A stretch of 64,000 nt of DNA from the NCBI RefSeq assembly GCF_002979755.1, contig NZ_PCPP01000001.1, positions 962,665-1,026,664 of the forward strand, given 5' to 3'. Source of the stretch: Chryseobacterium culicis (lineage in GTDB: Bacteria > Bacteroidota > Bacteroidia > Flavobacteriales > Weeksellaceae). Below are positions 34,725 through 43,876 of the stretch, in pieces. The notes below the pieces were generated by a model, which worked only from the letters and a program-made list of their open reading frames with translations, made no database searches and was not told the DNA's origin. The stretch's first letter is position 1, and each line of letters starts with the position of its first letter. Position numbers and translations under genes: made by a program.

Positions 34725-35348
34725 ATGGATCCTGACTACAGAAAATACGATATCACAAGATTTTTTGATTTCACAGAGGAAGATGAAAAATTAATTACCA
34801 GCGTATATGATCGGCTTTCTGAGTCATATTCTGTTTCAGTGGTGGATAGTAAAGATTCTCCCTATGAAACATTCAGTTCTCATGATATGTATCCGTTATT
34901 TATCCCACAAATTTGTTATTTAGTACAAGGACAGGATCAAAACAGTTCTTTCTATCTTTTTATCGTCAGTAAGGTGGGAATAAATTCCAAAGGCGGACAT
35001 TTAGCCCGTAAATATGATACCCTACAACTTTGGGGACTCAAAAATCTGGAGGATGATTTTGGATATATCTCTATCAATAAAAAGAAACTAATGGATAAAG
35101 TTGCGGGAATCTTCAGCAGTTTTACTATCAATTTTACAGATCGTGAGTTTAATGATTTTTATGTAGTGGGAAATGATAAATTTAAAATCATGAATTTTTT
35201 AACTCCAAAGAGAAAAGAAACAATAAAAATTTTTCCGAATGAAGATTTTAAACTTGAAGTCAGAAATGCTATTTTGAGTTTCGGAATCCCGGAATCCCTT
35301 ACCGTTGAAAACACTGAAATGATCTCAAAGTTTTTAGAAAAAATATAA
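34725..35348 (+). CDS. Conserved-looking protein of unknown function
   Basis: 207 residues, acidic at the start (DYRKYDITRFFDFTEEDEKLI), with mixed alpha/beta patterns, no signal peptide and no membrane segment. It has a long AT-rich upstream region (about 190 bases) and is followed 42 bases later by the ClC gene. Codon use looks like that of its neighbours, so I take it as a real gene. No family recognised. Confidence 0.75.
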   Translation: MDPDYRKYDITRFFDFTEEDEKLITSVYDRLSESYSVSVVDSKDSPYETFSSHDMYPLFIPQICYLVQGQDQNSSFYLFIVSKVGINSKGGHLARKYDTLQLWGLKNLEDDFGYISINKKKLMDKVAGIFSSFTINFTDREFNDFYVVGNDKFKIMNFLTPKRKETIKIFPNEDFKLEVRNAILSFGIPESLTVENTEMISKFLEKI

Positions 35349-35390
35349 AATCTGCAAAAAACACGTATTTTTACCTCTCTAAATTAACAA

Positions 35391-36746
35391 ATGCTGAAAA
35401 TTTTCATCCTTATAAAGAAATCCCTTAAAAATTCCTTCGACAATATCAGGAATGAGCAGCTGAAGCACAATCTCCTTCAGGCTATTCCTTTTTGGATAGG
35501 ATCTGTGATTACAGGTTTTTTTGCCGTTATGTATGCACAGGTATTTGCCTGGGGTGAACATTTGATGAATTTTATTTTTGACTGGCATGCATGGATGATT
35601 TTCATTATTGCTCCTGTCGGATTTGTACTCTCCTGGTGGCTGGTGAAAGAATTTGCACCCAATGCTAAAGGAAGTGGTATTCCACAGGTGATGGCCGCTG
35701 TAGAACTTGCTAATCCGAAAGAACACCGTAAAATCAGAAATCTTTTAAGCATTAAAATCATTTTTTTTAAAATCCTTTCTTCTGTCATTCTGGTCATCGG
35801 TGGAGGCGCTGTGGGGCGTGAAGGACCTACCATTCAGATTGCAGGCTCTGTTTTCAGAAAAGTCAATGAATATCTTCCGGAATGGTGGCCGAAAATTTCC
35901 AAGAAAAATATGATTATGACAGGAGCAGCAGCCGGGCTTGCAGCTGCGTTCAATACTCCGCTTGGTGGAATTGTTTTCGCTGTGGAAGAACTGTCAAAAA
36001 CCCATATCAATTATTTTAAAACAGCTTTATTTACGGCTGTAATTATTGCCGGCCTTACCGCACAAACCTTGGCGGGATCTTATTTATATCTGGGATATCC
36101 TAAAACCAATGATGTTTCTTTAATGGTTATGCTTCCCATTATACTTGTGGCAGCCACTGCTGGCATCCTTGCCAGTCAGCTCTCCGTGGTTATGCTTAAA
36201 CTCAATAGCTGGAAAAAGAAAAAACTGAAAACCGATAAATCGAATGTGATATTCCTGATTATTTGCGCATTGATTATTGCTTCAATCGCTTATTTCATCA
36301 ACAGGGAAATTTTGGGTTCGGGAAAAGAAATCATGGAACGGGTTCTTTTTACCAAAGACAAGCATGAAGACTGGTACGTCCCTATCTTAAGAATGCTTGG
36401 CCCTGCCCTTTCATTCACTTCAGGAGGTGCTGGCGGAATTTTCGCTCCGGCTCTTTCTGCGGGTGCCAGTATAGGTTCTGTTATTTCGGGAGCAATTCAT
36501 TTAACTCCTAACGAAACGAATGTTGTCGTTCTGGCCGGAATGGTGGCCTTTCTTACCGGAATTACCAGAGCCCCTTTTACTTCAGCAATTATTGTTCTGG
36601 AAATGACGGACAGGCATTCATTAATTTTCCATCTGATGCTTGCAGGAATGGTATCTTCTATTGCTTCTATTCTGGTGAGCAGACATTCTCTGTATGATGT
36701 ATTGAAGGTGAATTTTTTAACAGAATTAAGAGGAAAAGATTCATAA
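35391..36746 (+). CDS. ClC-type chloride channel or antiporter
   Basis: 451 residues, about 16-18 membrane helices. The three anion-selectivity motifs are present: GSGIPQV (94-100), GREGP (142-146) with the gating Glu144, and GGIFAPALSAGA near residue 346. A retained gating Glu suggests Cl-/H+ exchange is possible, though channel relatives keep it too. No C-terminal CBS domains. The only clear neighbour is an orphan upstream; rpsF follows with its own promoter. Confidence 0.92.
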   Translation: MLKIFILIKKSLKNSFDNIRNEQLKHNLLQAIPFWIGSVITGFFAVMYAQVFAWGEHLMNFIFDWHAWMIFIIAPVGFVLSWWLVKEFAPNAKGSGIPQVMAAVELANPKEHRKIRNLLSIKIIFFKILSSVILVIGGGAVGREGPTIQIAGSVFRKVNEYLPEWWPKISKKNMIMTGAAAGLAAAFNTPLGGIVFAVEELSKTHINYFKTALFTAVIIAGLTAQTLAGSYLYLGYPKTNDVSLMVMLPIILVAATAGILASQLSVVMLKLNSWKKKKLKTDKSNVIFLIICALIIASIAYFINREILGSGKEIMERVLFTKDKHEDWYVPILRMLGPALSFTSGGAGGIFAPALSAGASIGSVISGAIHLTPNETNVVVLAGMVAFLTGITRAPFTSAIIVLEMTDRHSLIFHLMLAGMVSSIASILVSRHSLYDVLKVNFLTELRGKDS

Positions 36747-36824
36747 TAAGACCATCTGTCTTAAAAAGCATCCGTATCAATTGTGGAATGAGAATATATT
36801 TTCGCTCAATTTTCGCCAGTACTC

Positions 36825-36855
36825 TTGCATATAAGAAATATATTTTCTACTTTTG
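36825..36855 (+). promoter_or_regulatory. Bacteroidota-type promoter of rpsF operon
   Basis: TTG (36825-36827), a 20-base spacer and TACTTTTG (36848-36855), 34 bases before the rpsF ATG. Confidence 0.75.
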
Positions 36856-36889
36856 CACCTCGAAATAATTAACAAATTCATTTAACATT

Positions 36890-37231
36890 ATGAACAATTA
36901 CGAAACTGTTTTCATTTTAACTCCCGTTCTATCTGAGTCGCAGGTAGAGGAAGCAGTGAACAAGTATGTAGATCTTATCAAAGAAAAGAACTGCGAAATC
37001 GTTGCTAAAGAAAACTGGGGATTAAAAAAATTAGCTTACCCAATCCAATTGAAAAAGAATGGGTTCTATACTTTAATCGAATTTAAAGGAGAAGGTACTG
37101 TAGTAGCTGACTTAGAATTAGCATTCAAACGTGACGAGAGAGTAATCCGTTACCTTACTACAAAACTTGACAAGCATGCTATTGAGTACGCTGTAACAAG
37201 AAGAGCTAAAGTAAAAGCAGCTAAAGCTTAA
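36890..37231 (+). CDS. rpsF: 30S ribosomal protein S6
   Basis: 113 residues with the S6 fold pattern: [19 protein letters not shown], the central [20 protein letters not shown] strand pair, and [15 protein letters not shown]. It binds S18 and 16S rRNA in the platform. First gene of the rpsF-rpsR-rplI unit; no ssb or priB gene lies between, as is usual for this phylum. Confidence 0.97.
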   Translation: MNNYETVFILTPVLSESQVEEAVNKYVDLIKEKNCEIVAKENWGLKKLAYPIQLKKNGFYTLIEFKGEGTVVADLELAFKRDERVIRYLTTKLDKHAIEYAVTRRAKVKAAKA

Positions 37232-37263
37232 TTATTAACCCTATTTTTTAAAAAAGACAAGAC

Positions 37264-37566
37264 ATGGCAATAGATGAAATGGCTAAACAAGCCTCTGCAG
37301 GAGGAGAATCAGAAGTAAAATTCCTTACTCCACTTGATATCAATACAAAATCTGAAAAGAAATATTGTAGATTCAAAAAATACGGAATTAAGCACGTTGA
37401 CTACAAAGATGCTGATTTCTTATTACAATTTGTAAACGAGCAAGGTAAAATCTTACCAAGAAGATACACTGGAACTTCTTTAAAATACCAAAGAAAAGTT
37501 TCTGCTGCTATCAAAAGAGCAAGACACCTTTCTTTACTACCTTACGTAGCTGACTTATTGAAATAA
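37264..37566 (+). CDS. rpsR: 30S ribosomal protein S18
   Basis: 100 residues with the typical core [20 protein letters not shown] and [31 protein letters not shown] 22-residue N-terminal extension ([15 protein letters not shown] part) is longer than in Escherichia coli. A hairpin follows 15 bases after the stop. Confidence 0.97.
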   Translation: MAIDEMAKQASAGGESEVKFLTPLDINTKSEKKYCRFKKYGIKHVDYKDADFLLQFVNEQGKILPRRYTGTSLKYQRKVSAAIKRARHLSLLPYVADLLK

Positions 37567-37580
37567 GACAAAAAATAAAT

Positions 37581-37606
37581 AAAAGAAGAGAGCAATCTCT
37601 TCTTTT
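37581..37606 (+). terminator. Hairpin between rpsR and rplI
   Basis: An 11-bp perfect stem (AAAAGAAGAGA with TCTCTTCTTTT) and GCAA tetraloop, followed by TTG rather than a long T-run. It may be a partial terminator or a stability element inside the operon. Confidence 0.7.
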
Positions 37607-37676
37607 GTTGCTGAATAAATAATTAATTCTAACTTGATTTTAGAACATTCTAAAATCTTAAAAAAGGACAACAACA

Positions 37677-38180
37677 ATGGATATCATCCTAAAACAAGAC
37701 GTAGAAAACTTAGGACTTGAGTTTGATACAGTAAGCGTAAAGCCAGGTTATGCTAGAAACTTCTTAATTCCTCAAGGAATTGCTCTTTTAGCTACACCTA
37801 AAAACAAAGCTGCTCTAGAGGCTACTTTAGAAGCTAGAAAAGAAGAAGAAGCTAAATTAATCGCTGCTGCTAACGCTGTAGTTGAGCAATTGAAGAAAAC
37901 TTCTATCACTATTCCTGCAAAAGTAGGTTCTGGTGACAAATTATTCGGATCTATCAACAATGCAGATCTTTCTGCTGCTCTTGAGAAAGCTGGAGTTTCT
38001 GTAGAGAAGAAATATATCAAAATCCCAGGGAACACTATTAAGAGAACTGGTAAAGTAACTGCAAACATCAGACTACACAGAAACGTTGAGTACAATTTCG
38101 AATTCGATATCGTATCTGACGCTCCAGTTGTAGCTGCACCAGCTGCTAAAAAAGAAGAAGTTAAATCTGAAGAAGCTTAA
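37677..38180 (+). CDS. rplI: 50S ribosomal protein L9
   Basis: 167 residues: the N-terminal rRNA-binding domain (MDIILKQDVENLGLEFDTVSVKPGYARNFLIP, visible in shorter pieces), a connecting helix, the C-terminal domain (GSGDKLFGSINNADL, IKRTGKVTANIRLHRNVEY) and an acidic Ala-rich tail (from about 151). It is 110 bases from rpsR. Confidence 0.97.
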   Translation: MDIILKQDVENLGLEFDTVSVKPGYARNFLIPQGIALLATPKNKAALEATLEARKEEEAKLIAAANAVVEQLKKTSITIPAKVGSGDKLFGSINNADLSAALEKAGVSVEKKYIKIPGNTIKRTGKVTANIRLHRNVEYNFEFDIVSDAPVVAAPAAKKEEVKSEEA

Positions 38181-38210
38181 TCTAAGCAACTGAGATTTTC
38201 TCACAATACA

Positions 38211-38238
38211 AAACCACTTCAATTTATTGAGGTGGTTT
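38211..38238 (+). terminator. Terminator of rplI
   Basis: A 12-bp stem with one G-T pair (38211-38222 with 38227-38238), TTTA loop and T-run. Confidence 0.88.
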
Positions 38239-38246
38239 TTTTATTG

Positions 38247-38300
38247 AACTACCCCGTCTTTTTGCTAAGCAAAAATCCACCCCTTCAGGGAAGGGGAATG
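38247..38300. repeat. Palindromic intergenic repeat unit
   Basis: Two adjacent hairpins: TTTTTGC/GCAAAAA (38259-38275) and CCCCTT/AAGGGG (38280-38296), preceded by ACCCCGTC. This paired arrangement resembles dispersed intergenic repeats I associate with Flavobacteriia genomes; copies elsewhere cannot be checked here. Confidence 0.45.
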
Positions 38301-38465
38301 TAGGTAATCTTAACTGATATTACTCGTTAAATTAGCTTTTTCACAACCTTACATGTAAGAGAACAGCCGAGAAAACTTACCCTACATTATAAAACCCGTT
38401 ACCTCGTAACAAGCACCCTTTAACCCAACTCTCAACACCCTCAAAGTCTAAAATACTCCTACTCA

Positions 38466-39269
38466 CTACTTATCTCCTCTCAGTTTATGCTGATATTCCG
38501 TAGGGGCAATACCGATTACTTTTTTGAAAATATTGCTGAAAGACGACAGGCTGTTGTAGCCTACCATCATGGCGATTTCGTACATATTATATTTTCCTTC
38601 CAGCATCAGTTCAAGAGAGCGGGTAATTCTCAAAGCTCTCAGAAACCGAATGTAATTCATGCCCAGAATTTCTTTAAATTTCCTTGAAAGGGTTCTTGTA
38701 CTCATTCCGAATTCTTTGGCCGTAGATTCGATGGTAAGAGGCTTTTCAAGGTTAGCATGAATGTATCGTGCAATCTTTAATAATGTTTCATCTTTAGGAA
38801 AAGGATGCTGTATGGGAAACGCCAGATGTTTATGTTTTTTTTCTTGTAAAACGCCTTTAAGTGCTTTGAGGAAAAAATATTTAGACGTATCATTTTTTGT
38901 GATTTTCCCATCCCATTCTTTAGTGTACAAAATCATCTCCCGAAGCAAATTATTCACAGAATAAATGTTGACTTCATCAAAAAAGACACTTTCATTTTCT
39001 TCTTTCCTGAAATAAAAATTATACAAATCAACCTTTGGACTGGTAGAAAAAATATAATGAGGTGTTCCTGCGGGAATCCACATAAAGCATCTTGCAGGCA
39101 GATACCAGTGCTTCTGATCTGTAAAGACATGTACAATACCACCTTCTGCGTATACTAATTGTGCAGAACTGTGATAATGAATCTCCGTAGTTACATTTCC
39201 GGTAAGGACATGATAAACGTAAAATTCAGTATCATCTTCTTCTACTTCTTTAAAATGGCTGTTGTTCAT
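38466..39269 (-). CDS. AraC family transcriptional regulator
   Basis: 267 residues: an N-terminal cupin-like sensor domain (about 1-120, VLTGNVTTEIHYHSSAQLVYA, WIPAGTPHYIF) and a C-terminal double helix-turn-helix (KPLTIESTAKEFGMSTRTLS, YNMYEIAMMVGYNSLSSFS, FKKVIGIAPTEYQ). It is divergently placed next to the efflux operon (136-base gap) and is the obvious candidate regulator of it; the ligand is unknown. Confidence 0.9.
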   Translation of the reverse strand: MNNSHFKEVEEDDTEFYVYHVLTGNVTTEIHYHSSAQLVYAEGGIVHVFTDQKHWYLPARCFMWIPAGTPHYIFSTSPKVDLYNFYFRKEENESVFFDEVNIYSVNNLLREMILYTKEWDGKITKNDTSKYFFLKALKGVLQEKKHKHLAFPIQHPFPKDETLLKIARYIHANLEKPLTIESTAKEFGMSTRTLSRKFKEILGMNYIRFLRALRITRSLELMLEGKYNMYEIAMMVGYNSLSSFSNIFKKVIGIAPTEYQHKLRGDK

Positions 39270-39356
39270 CCCATAAAGGTAAGAAGAATTTTCAAAATGG
39301 CGTAAATGAGCAAATCTTTTTCTGTTTTCACAAATAGAGTCTGTTCCTACTCATCG

Positions 39357-39364
39357 TAACTTTG
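39357..39364 (+). promoter_or_regulatory. -7 element of the efflux operon
   Basis: TAACTTTG fits TAnnTTTG, 41 bases before the TolC-like ATG. No TTG at the usual distance, which suits an activator-dependent promoter. Confidence 0.5.
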
Positions 39365-39405
39365 CTGCATCAAAATCATTTTAGCAAAAATCCTTTAATT
39401 AATTT

Positions 39406-40740
39406 ATGAATATCATATTTAACGCATGCCGATATCTGTGCATTGCGTTGTGCTTATTATTGAGCAACTTTTCACATTCACAGATGATAGACTACCAACA
39501 TCTTGGCTTACAGCAAGCTGTAGAGATTGGTCTGAAAAACAACAAAAGCATACAGATAAGTCATCTAAAACAGGAAATGTCAGCTACCAAAGAGAAAGAT
39601 CTCAAAATGGAAAAACTTCCGGACATTGAGTTTCATACAAGCTACACCCAGGTAACCAACTTGTTTCAACATCAGAACGGGGTATTTAATAAAGCTACAA
39701 AGTATGATGCCATCAATGGAATGTATGATTTTACATTATCCGCTTCCATTCCGGTATACATGGGTGGCAAAATAAAAAATACAGAGAAAAAAGCAGCTAT
39801 TGATACTGAAATTTCAGCTTTAAAAACTCATCTGGATGAGAGACAACTTAAAATGGAAATCATTACCGCTTTTCTGCAGATCCATCATTTAAAAGAGCAA
39901 CAAAGTCTCATCAATGATAAGATGAAAGAGGACTCTGTCAATATCAAACAGGTAAAAGCTCTGAAAGCGAATGGTGTTGTAACGGTAAATGAAGTGTTAA
40001 GAACTTCACTGCAGCTTTCTAATCACAAAATGAGCTGGACGGAACTGGATAACGATATTCAGATTGCAGAACACAAACTGAAAACAATTCTTTCCCTTCC
40101 GGAAAATCAGGAAATGCATGTGAATACGGAGGATCTTATCTCGGATAATGCAGCAATCCCTTATGTAGATGAACTTACAGAAACAGCTTTAAACAAGAAT
40201 GAATCTGTAGAAATCACGCATAAAAATCTCTCATTGAAGGAACTGGATCAAAAAATTATTAAAGCCAATTATTTGCCCAAAATTACAGCGGGTGGAGAAT
40301 ATTTCTTAAAGTATCCGAATATGATGTTTTTTCCACCTGAGCCGTATGCTTACCGATTGGGAATGGTTGGAGTAAACCTTACCTATCCTATTGAAAATCT
40401 GTATAAAAATAAATACAAAATGCAGGAAGGAAAGGAAAATATTGATCTGGCAAAGCTTCAGATAGAGGAAAATGAAGAAAAGATCAGACACAATGTATAT
40501 GAAGCTTACAAAAAGTTTGAGGAAACAGACCAGAAGGTTACCATTGCTGAAGAAGCCATTAACCAGGCTAAAGAAAACTACCGTATTGTAAGAACAAAAT
40601 ATGCCAATAAGCTGAGCCTTATCACCGAATTGATTGATGCAGACAATACCTATCTGGAAGCTGAATCTAATCTTATTTCCGTAAAAATTAACAGACAACT
40701 TAAATATTATCAACTCCAATATACGATTGGAAACTTATAA
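39406..40740 (+). CDS. TolC-like outer-membrane efflux protein
   Basis: 444 residues with a signal peptide (about 1-25) and two OEP repeats of long helices ([33 protein letters not shown] type, [42 protein letters not shown] pattern in shorter pieces). It is the exit duct of a tripartite pump. The next gene starts 5 bases after the stop. Confidence 0.9.
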   Translation: [444 protein letters not shown]

Positions 40741-40745
40741 AAACT

Positions 40746-41792
40746 ATGGCACAGAAACAATTGACACAAAAGGAAAAAAGAATCAACAAGTCTATTACTT
40801 TACTGGCCTGGATCCTGATTATAAGCGGAATCACAGGAATGGTAAGTTTCTATCTTTTTTCGAGAAAAAATGTGACTACGAATGATGCACAGATTGAACA
40901 ATATATCACGCCTGTATCCAGTAAGGTTTCAGGATTTATCAAAACAATACGATTCAATGAAAATCAGTTTGTCCATAAAGGAGATACATTAATTGTCATA
41001 GACAACAGAGAGTTTGTAAATCAGGTACACATGGCAGAAGCCAACCTTCATGCCAATACGGCAACAATCAGCACTATCGAAAGTGGTGTCAGCACTAAAG
41101 AAAGTGATACCAAAATCATTGATGCTAAAATTGCTTCCGCAAAAATTGACATCTGGAAAACGGAACAGGATTATAAAAGATACAAAAACCTTTTAACAGA
41201 AGATGCAGCAACAGAACAGGAGTTTGAGAATGTGAAAGCTTCTTATGAACAATCAAAGGCTAATCTTTTAGCATTGGAGCAGCAAAAAATTGCAGTAAGA
41301 GCCGGAGCAAATGAACAACAGACTAAAGTTGCCCCTGTGAAGAGCCAAATCCAGCAGAGCTCTGCAAGCCTTAATAATGCTCAACTTTATCTTTCTTATA
41401 CGGTAATCACCGCTCCTTATGATGGATGGGTAGGAAAAAAGACCATTCAGGAAGGACAACTGATCAAAGAAGGCCAGGCTCTGGTACAGATGGTCAGCAA
41501 AGAAAAATGGATTATTGCCAATTACAAAGAAACGCAACTTGGACAGATAGATCAGAGCCAGGAAGTAATTATTACTGCAGATGCCTATCCCAATGTTGAG
41601 TTTAAAGGAAAAATACTTTCCGTTTCTCCTGCATCAGGATCACAGTTTTCATTAGTAAAACCGGATAATGCAACCGGAAACTTTGTAAAAATTGAACAGA
41701 GATTTCCAGTAAAAATCATTCTTGATCAAAATAAAGACAACGAAAAACTACTTTCCGGAATGAATGTTCTGGTCAGTGCGAAGAAGATATGA
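40746..41792 (+). CDS. HlyD/EmrA-type membrane fusion protein
   Basis: 348 residues: cytoplasmic tail (1-17), one membrane segment (about 18-36), a biotinyl-lipoyl-like domain (TNDAQIEQYITPVSSKVSG, VHKGDTLIVIDN), a coiled-coil hairpin and a beta-barrel part (TAPYDGWVGKKTIQEGQLI). It bridges the MFS pump and the TolC-like duct. An octamer tandem repeat begins 19 bases past its stop. Confidence 0.92.
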   Translation: MAQKQLTQKEKRINKSITLLAWILIISGITGMVSFYLFSRKNVTTNDAQIEQYITPVSSKVSGFIKTIRFNENQFVHKGDTLIVIDNREFVNQVHMAEANLHANTATISTIESGVSTKESDTKIIDAKIASAKIDIWKTEQDYKRYKNLLTEDAATEQEFENVKASYEQSKANLLALEQQKIAVRAGANEQQTKVAPVKSQIQQSSASLNNAQLYLSYTVITAPYDGWVGKKTIQEGQLIKEGQALVQMVSKEKWIIANYKETQLGQIDQSQEVIITADAYPNVEFKGKILSVSPASGSQFSLVKPDNATGNFVKIEQRFPVKIILDQNKDNEKLLSGMNVLVSAKKI

Positions 41793-41811
41793 GTTTGAGT
41801 GTCGGAGAATA

Positions 41812-41883
41812 TTAGAGTATTAGAGTATTAGAGTATTAGAGTACTAGAGTACTAGAGTACTAGAGTACTAGAGTACTAGAGTA
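41812..41883. repeat. Octamer tandem repeat, nine copies
   Basis: Nine contiguous units of (T/C)TAGAGTA: four with T first (41812-41843), then five with C first (41844-41883). It lies between the HlyD-like and MFS genes of the efflux operon. Confidence 0.92.
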
Positions 41884-42077
41884 CAAAATTATTCAATTGA
41901 AAATTGCCTTCCAGTCAACACCTTTCAGACTTTACCATTAAATTATTTTTTTAGCGAAAAGACAAACTGCGAAATAGCGAATCTGCAAATTTTTTCTTAA
42001 GCATATTTGCCATTTTACCTTTTACTTGTTTAACACCTTTGCCTTTTGTCTTTTCGCTTTTTCACTCTCAAAAAATT

Positions 42078-43640
42078 ATGCAGCACAATACAGTTTATCA
42101 TAAATGGGTACCACAATGGCTGAAGCTGCCTCTTCTGATATTGGCATTGTTTCCCCACCTGATGTTGTTGTCGCTTTTACATTCGAACAGCGCCTTCACA
42201 TCTTCTTTTATGGATGTTGATTCAGACGACATCCAGTATTTAATGATTTTGATGTATGGGACATTTGTGGTTACCCTTTTAGTTTTACAGCGGTTTATGG
42301 CCTACTTCAGTGTTAAATATTATGTATTGCTGATGGCCTCTATTTCTGTAATTATTCTTTATGTTTTATCCGTCACCCATGATTATCATGTAATATTGGT
42401 AATCCGTTTTTTGGAAGGGATTTTCGGGTTACTGGAAGGCGCTATTTTTCTTCCTCTGATTATTGCAGAATTAAAAACAAGACACGCCAAGGTTTTGGCT
42501 TATCTCTTTATGTATACCATTATGCTGACCGGAGGAACAATAACCACATCCCTTTTAAAATCCAGTATTGAAGATTACAATTTCCAGCATATGATCCTGA
42601 TGATGGTGTATTTTCATGTATTTGTACTGATCATTGGTATTGCGTTATTCAACAAAAACAGATTCTTTCCTAAAAAACCTTTGTACCAATTAGATATCAC
42701 CAGCTGGTTTTTACTCTGGGTATGTCTGCAGGCTGGCGGCTATGCCATCATCTATGGTAAAAGACTGATGTGGTTTGAATCTGATACCATTATCATGTGT
42801 CTGTTTATATTCCTTCTTTCAGGAGGGTTATTTATGCTTAAACAAAGAAATTCAAAAAGGCCATTATTTCATTTTGAAGTTTTCAGTTCCAAAAATGTGA
42901 TTGCAGGAATGATTCTGTTTTTCATTTTTTATCTGATTCGTTCGGGATTGAATAATGTATACAGCATCATGGCTACAGTATGGAAATGGCCATGGGATTA
43001 TATAGTGAACATCCAGTACTGGAATGTGGCAGGAACTCTTTTGGGGATATTATTATCAGGGATCTGCCTTGTTCGCGGAGTCTCTTCAAGGATTGTTTTC
43101 TTTACAGGATTTCTGCTACTTGCCATTGATTGTGCATGGTTTACTTATACTTTTTATCCAGACACTACCCTTTCCACGATCTGTCCACCTTTATTTCTGC
43201 AGGGTGTTGCTCAGGGATTATTGTTTACTCCGCTTGTATTCTTTTTAATTTCAGGAACTCCTGAAGAATATGTTTCCAACGCAACAGCTTTGGGAACGAC
43301 AACCCGTTTCTGGACAACCGCTATCGGATATGCTTTGATGCAGAACCTGATGCTTTTTTTAACCTTAAAACATTCTGATACACTCAGTGCGAATCTTACA
43401 GATACCAATCCCGTTTTTTACACTCAGTGGAACCAACTTTTTGGCAGTACGATGTCCAGACTTTCTGTCAATGATTCTCTCTCTGTTACAACAGGAGCTT
43501 TTAAGGCTAAAATTACAGCACAATCTATCCTTCTTTCCAATATGGAAATTTTTACAGGATTGTTCTGGCTGGCGTTAATTACTGCCATCTGTTTATTACT
43601 TTATCATCCGGTAAAAATAGCGGTGAGAAATATTATGTAA
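42078..43640 (+). CDS. MFS multidrug transporter, EmrB/DHA2-like
   Basis: Start at ATG 42078 (MQHNTVYHKWVPQWLK); the frame to 42039 adds 13 residues over sequence that looks intergenic. 520 residues with about 14 membrane segments, the number expected for DHA2 drug:H+ antiporters. It carries an unusual glycine-poor N-half and EGIFGLLEGAIFLP in place of the usual motif C neighbourhood. With the TolC- and HlyD-like proteins it should form an EmrAB-TolC-type pump. Confidence 0.86.
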   Translation: MQHNTVYHKWVPQWLKLPLLILALFPHLMLLSLLHSNSAFTSSFMDVDSDDIQYLMILMYGTFVVTLLVLQRFMAYFSVKYYVLLMASISVIILYVLSVTHDYHVILVIRFLEGIFGLLEGAIFLPLIIAELKTRHAKVLAYLFMYTIMLTGGTITTSLLKSSIEDYNFQHMILMMVYFHVFVLIIGIALFNKNRFFPKKPLYQLDITSWFLLWVCLQAGGYAIIYGKRLMWFESDTIIMCLFIFLLSGGLFMLKQRNSKRPLFHFEVFSSKNVIAGMILFFIFYLIRSGLNNVYSIMATVWKWPWDYIVNIQYWNVAGTLLGILLSGICLVRGVSSRIVFFTGFLLLAIDCAWFTYTFYPDTTLSTICPPLFLQGVAQGLLFTPLVFFLISGTPEEYVSNATALGTTTRFWTTAIGYALMQNLMLFLTLKHSDTLSANLTDTNPVFYTQWNQLFGSTMSRLSVNDSLSVTTGAFKAKITAQSILLSNMEIFTGLFWLALITAICLLLYHPVKIAVRNIM

Positions 43641-43649
43641 AAAGAAGCT

Positions 43650-43796
43650 GGAGGCTGGAAGATCGAAGCACTTGAAGACAACAATACCAATTAAAGTTCA
43701 CTTTGATCGTTACCAAAACGATTAATAGCTTTTCTCATAATGGCTCTTTGTATCCAAACAGCTAAGATTAACTTCTCCTTCCCATCTTCCGGCTCC
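43650..43796. repeat. Imperfect inverted repeat in the gap before the aldehyde dehydrogenase
   Basis: GGAGGCTGGAAGAT (43650-43663) is matched in inverted orientation by ATCTTCCGGCTCC (43784-43796) with one indel and one mismatch. The G/A-rich wording resembles low-complexity intergenic repeats of this group. Confidence 0.35.
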
Positions 43797-43803
43797 ATCC
43801 ACT

Positions 43804-43830
43804 TTGGCCGGTTTATTGTTCGTATTTTTG
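43804..43830 (+). promoter_or_regulatory. Probable promoter of the aldehyde dehydrogenase gene
   Basis: TTG (43804-43806), a 16-base spacer (one shorter than usual) and TATTTTTG (43823-43830), 46 bases before the ATG. Confidence 0.5.
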
Positions 43831-43876
43831 CTCGCAATATTGCACAGGGCATTACGTTTAATACAAAAGCTTACCC

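Noticed and set aside
41812..41883. CRISPR array
   Set aside because: The units are 8 bases and contiguous, with no spacers; it is a simple tandem repeat. No other array-like pattern was seen in the window.
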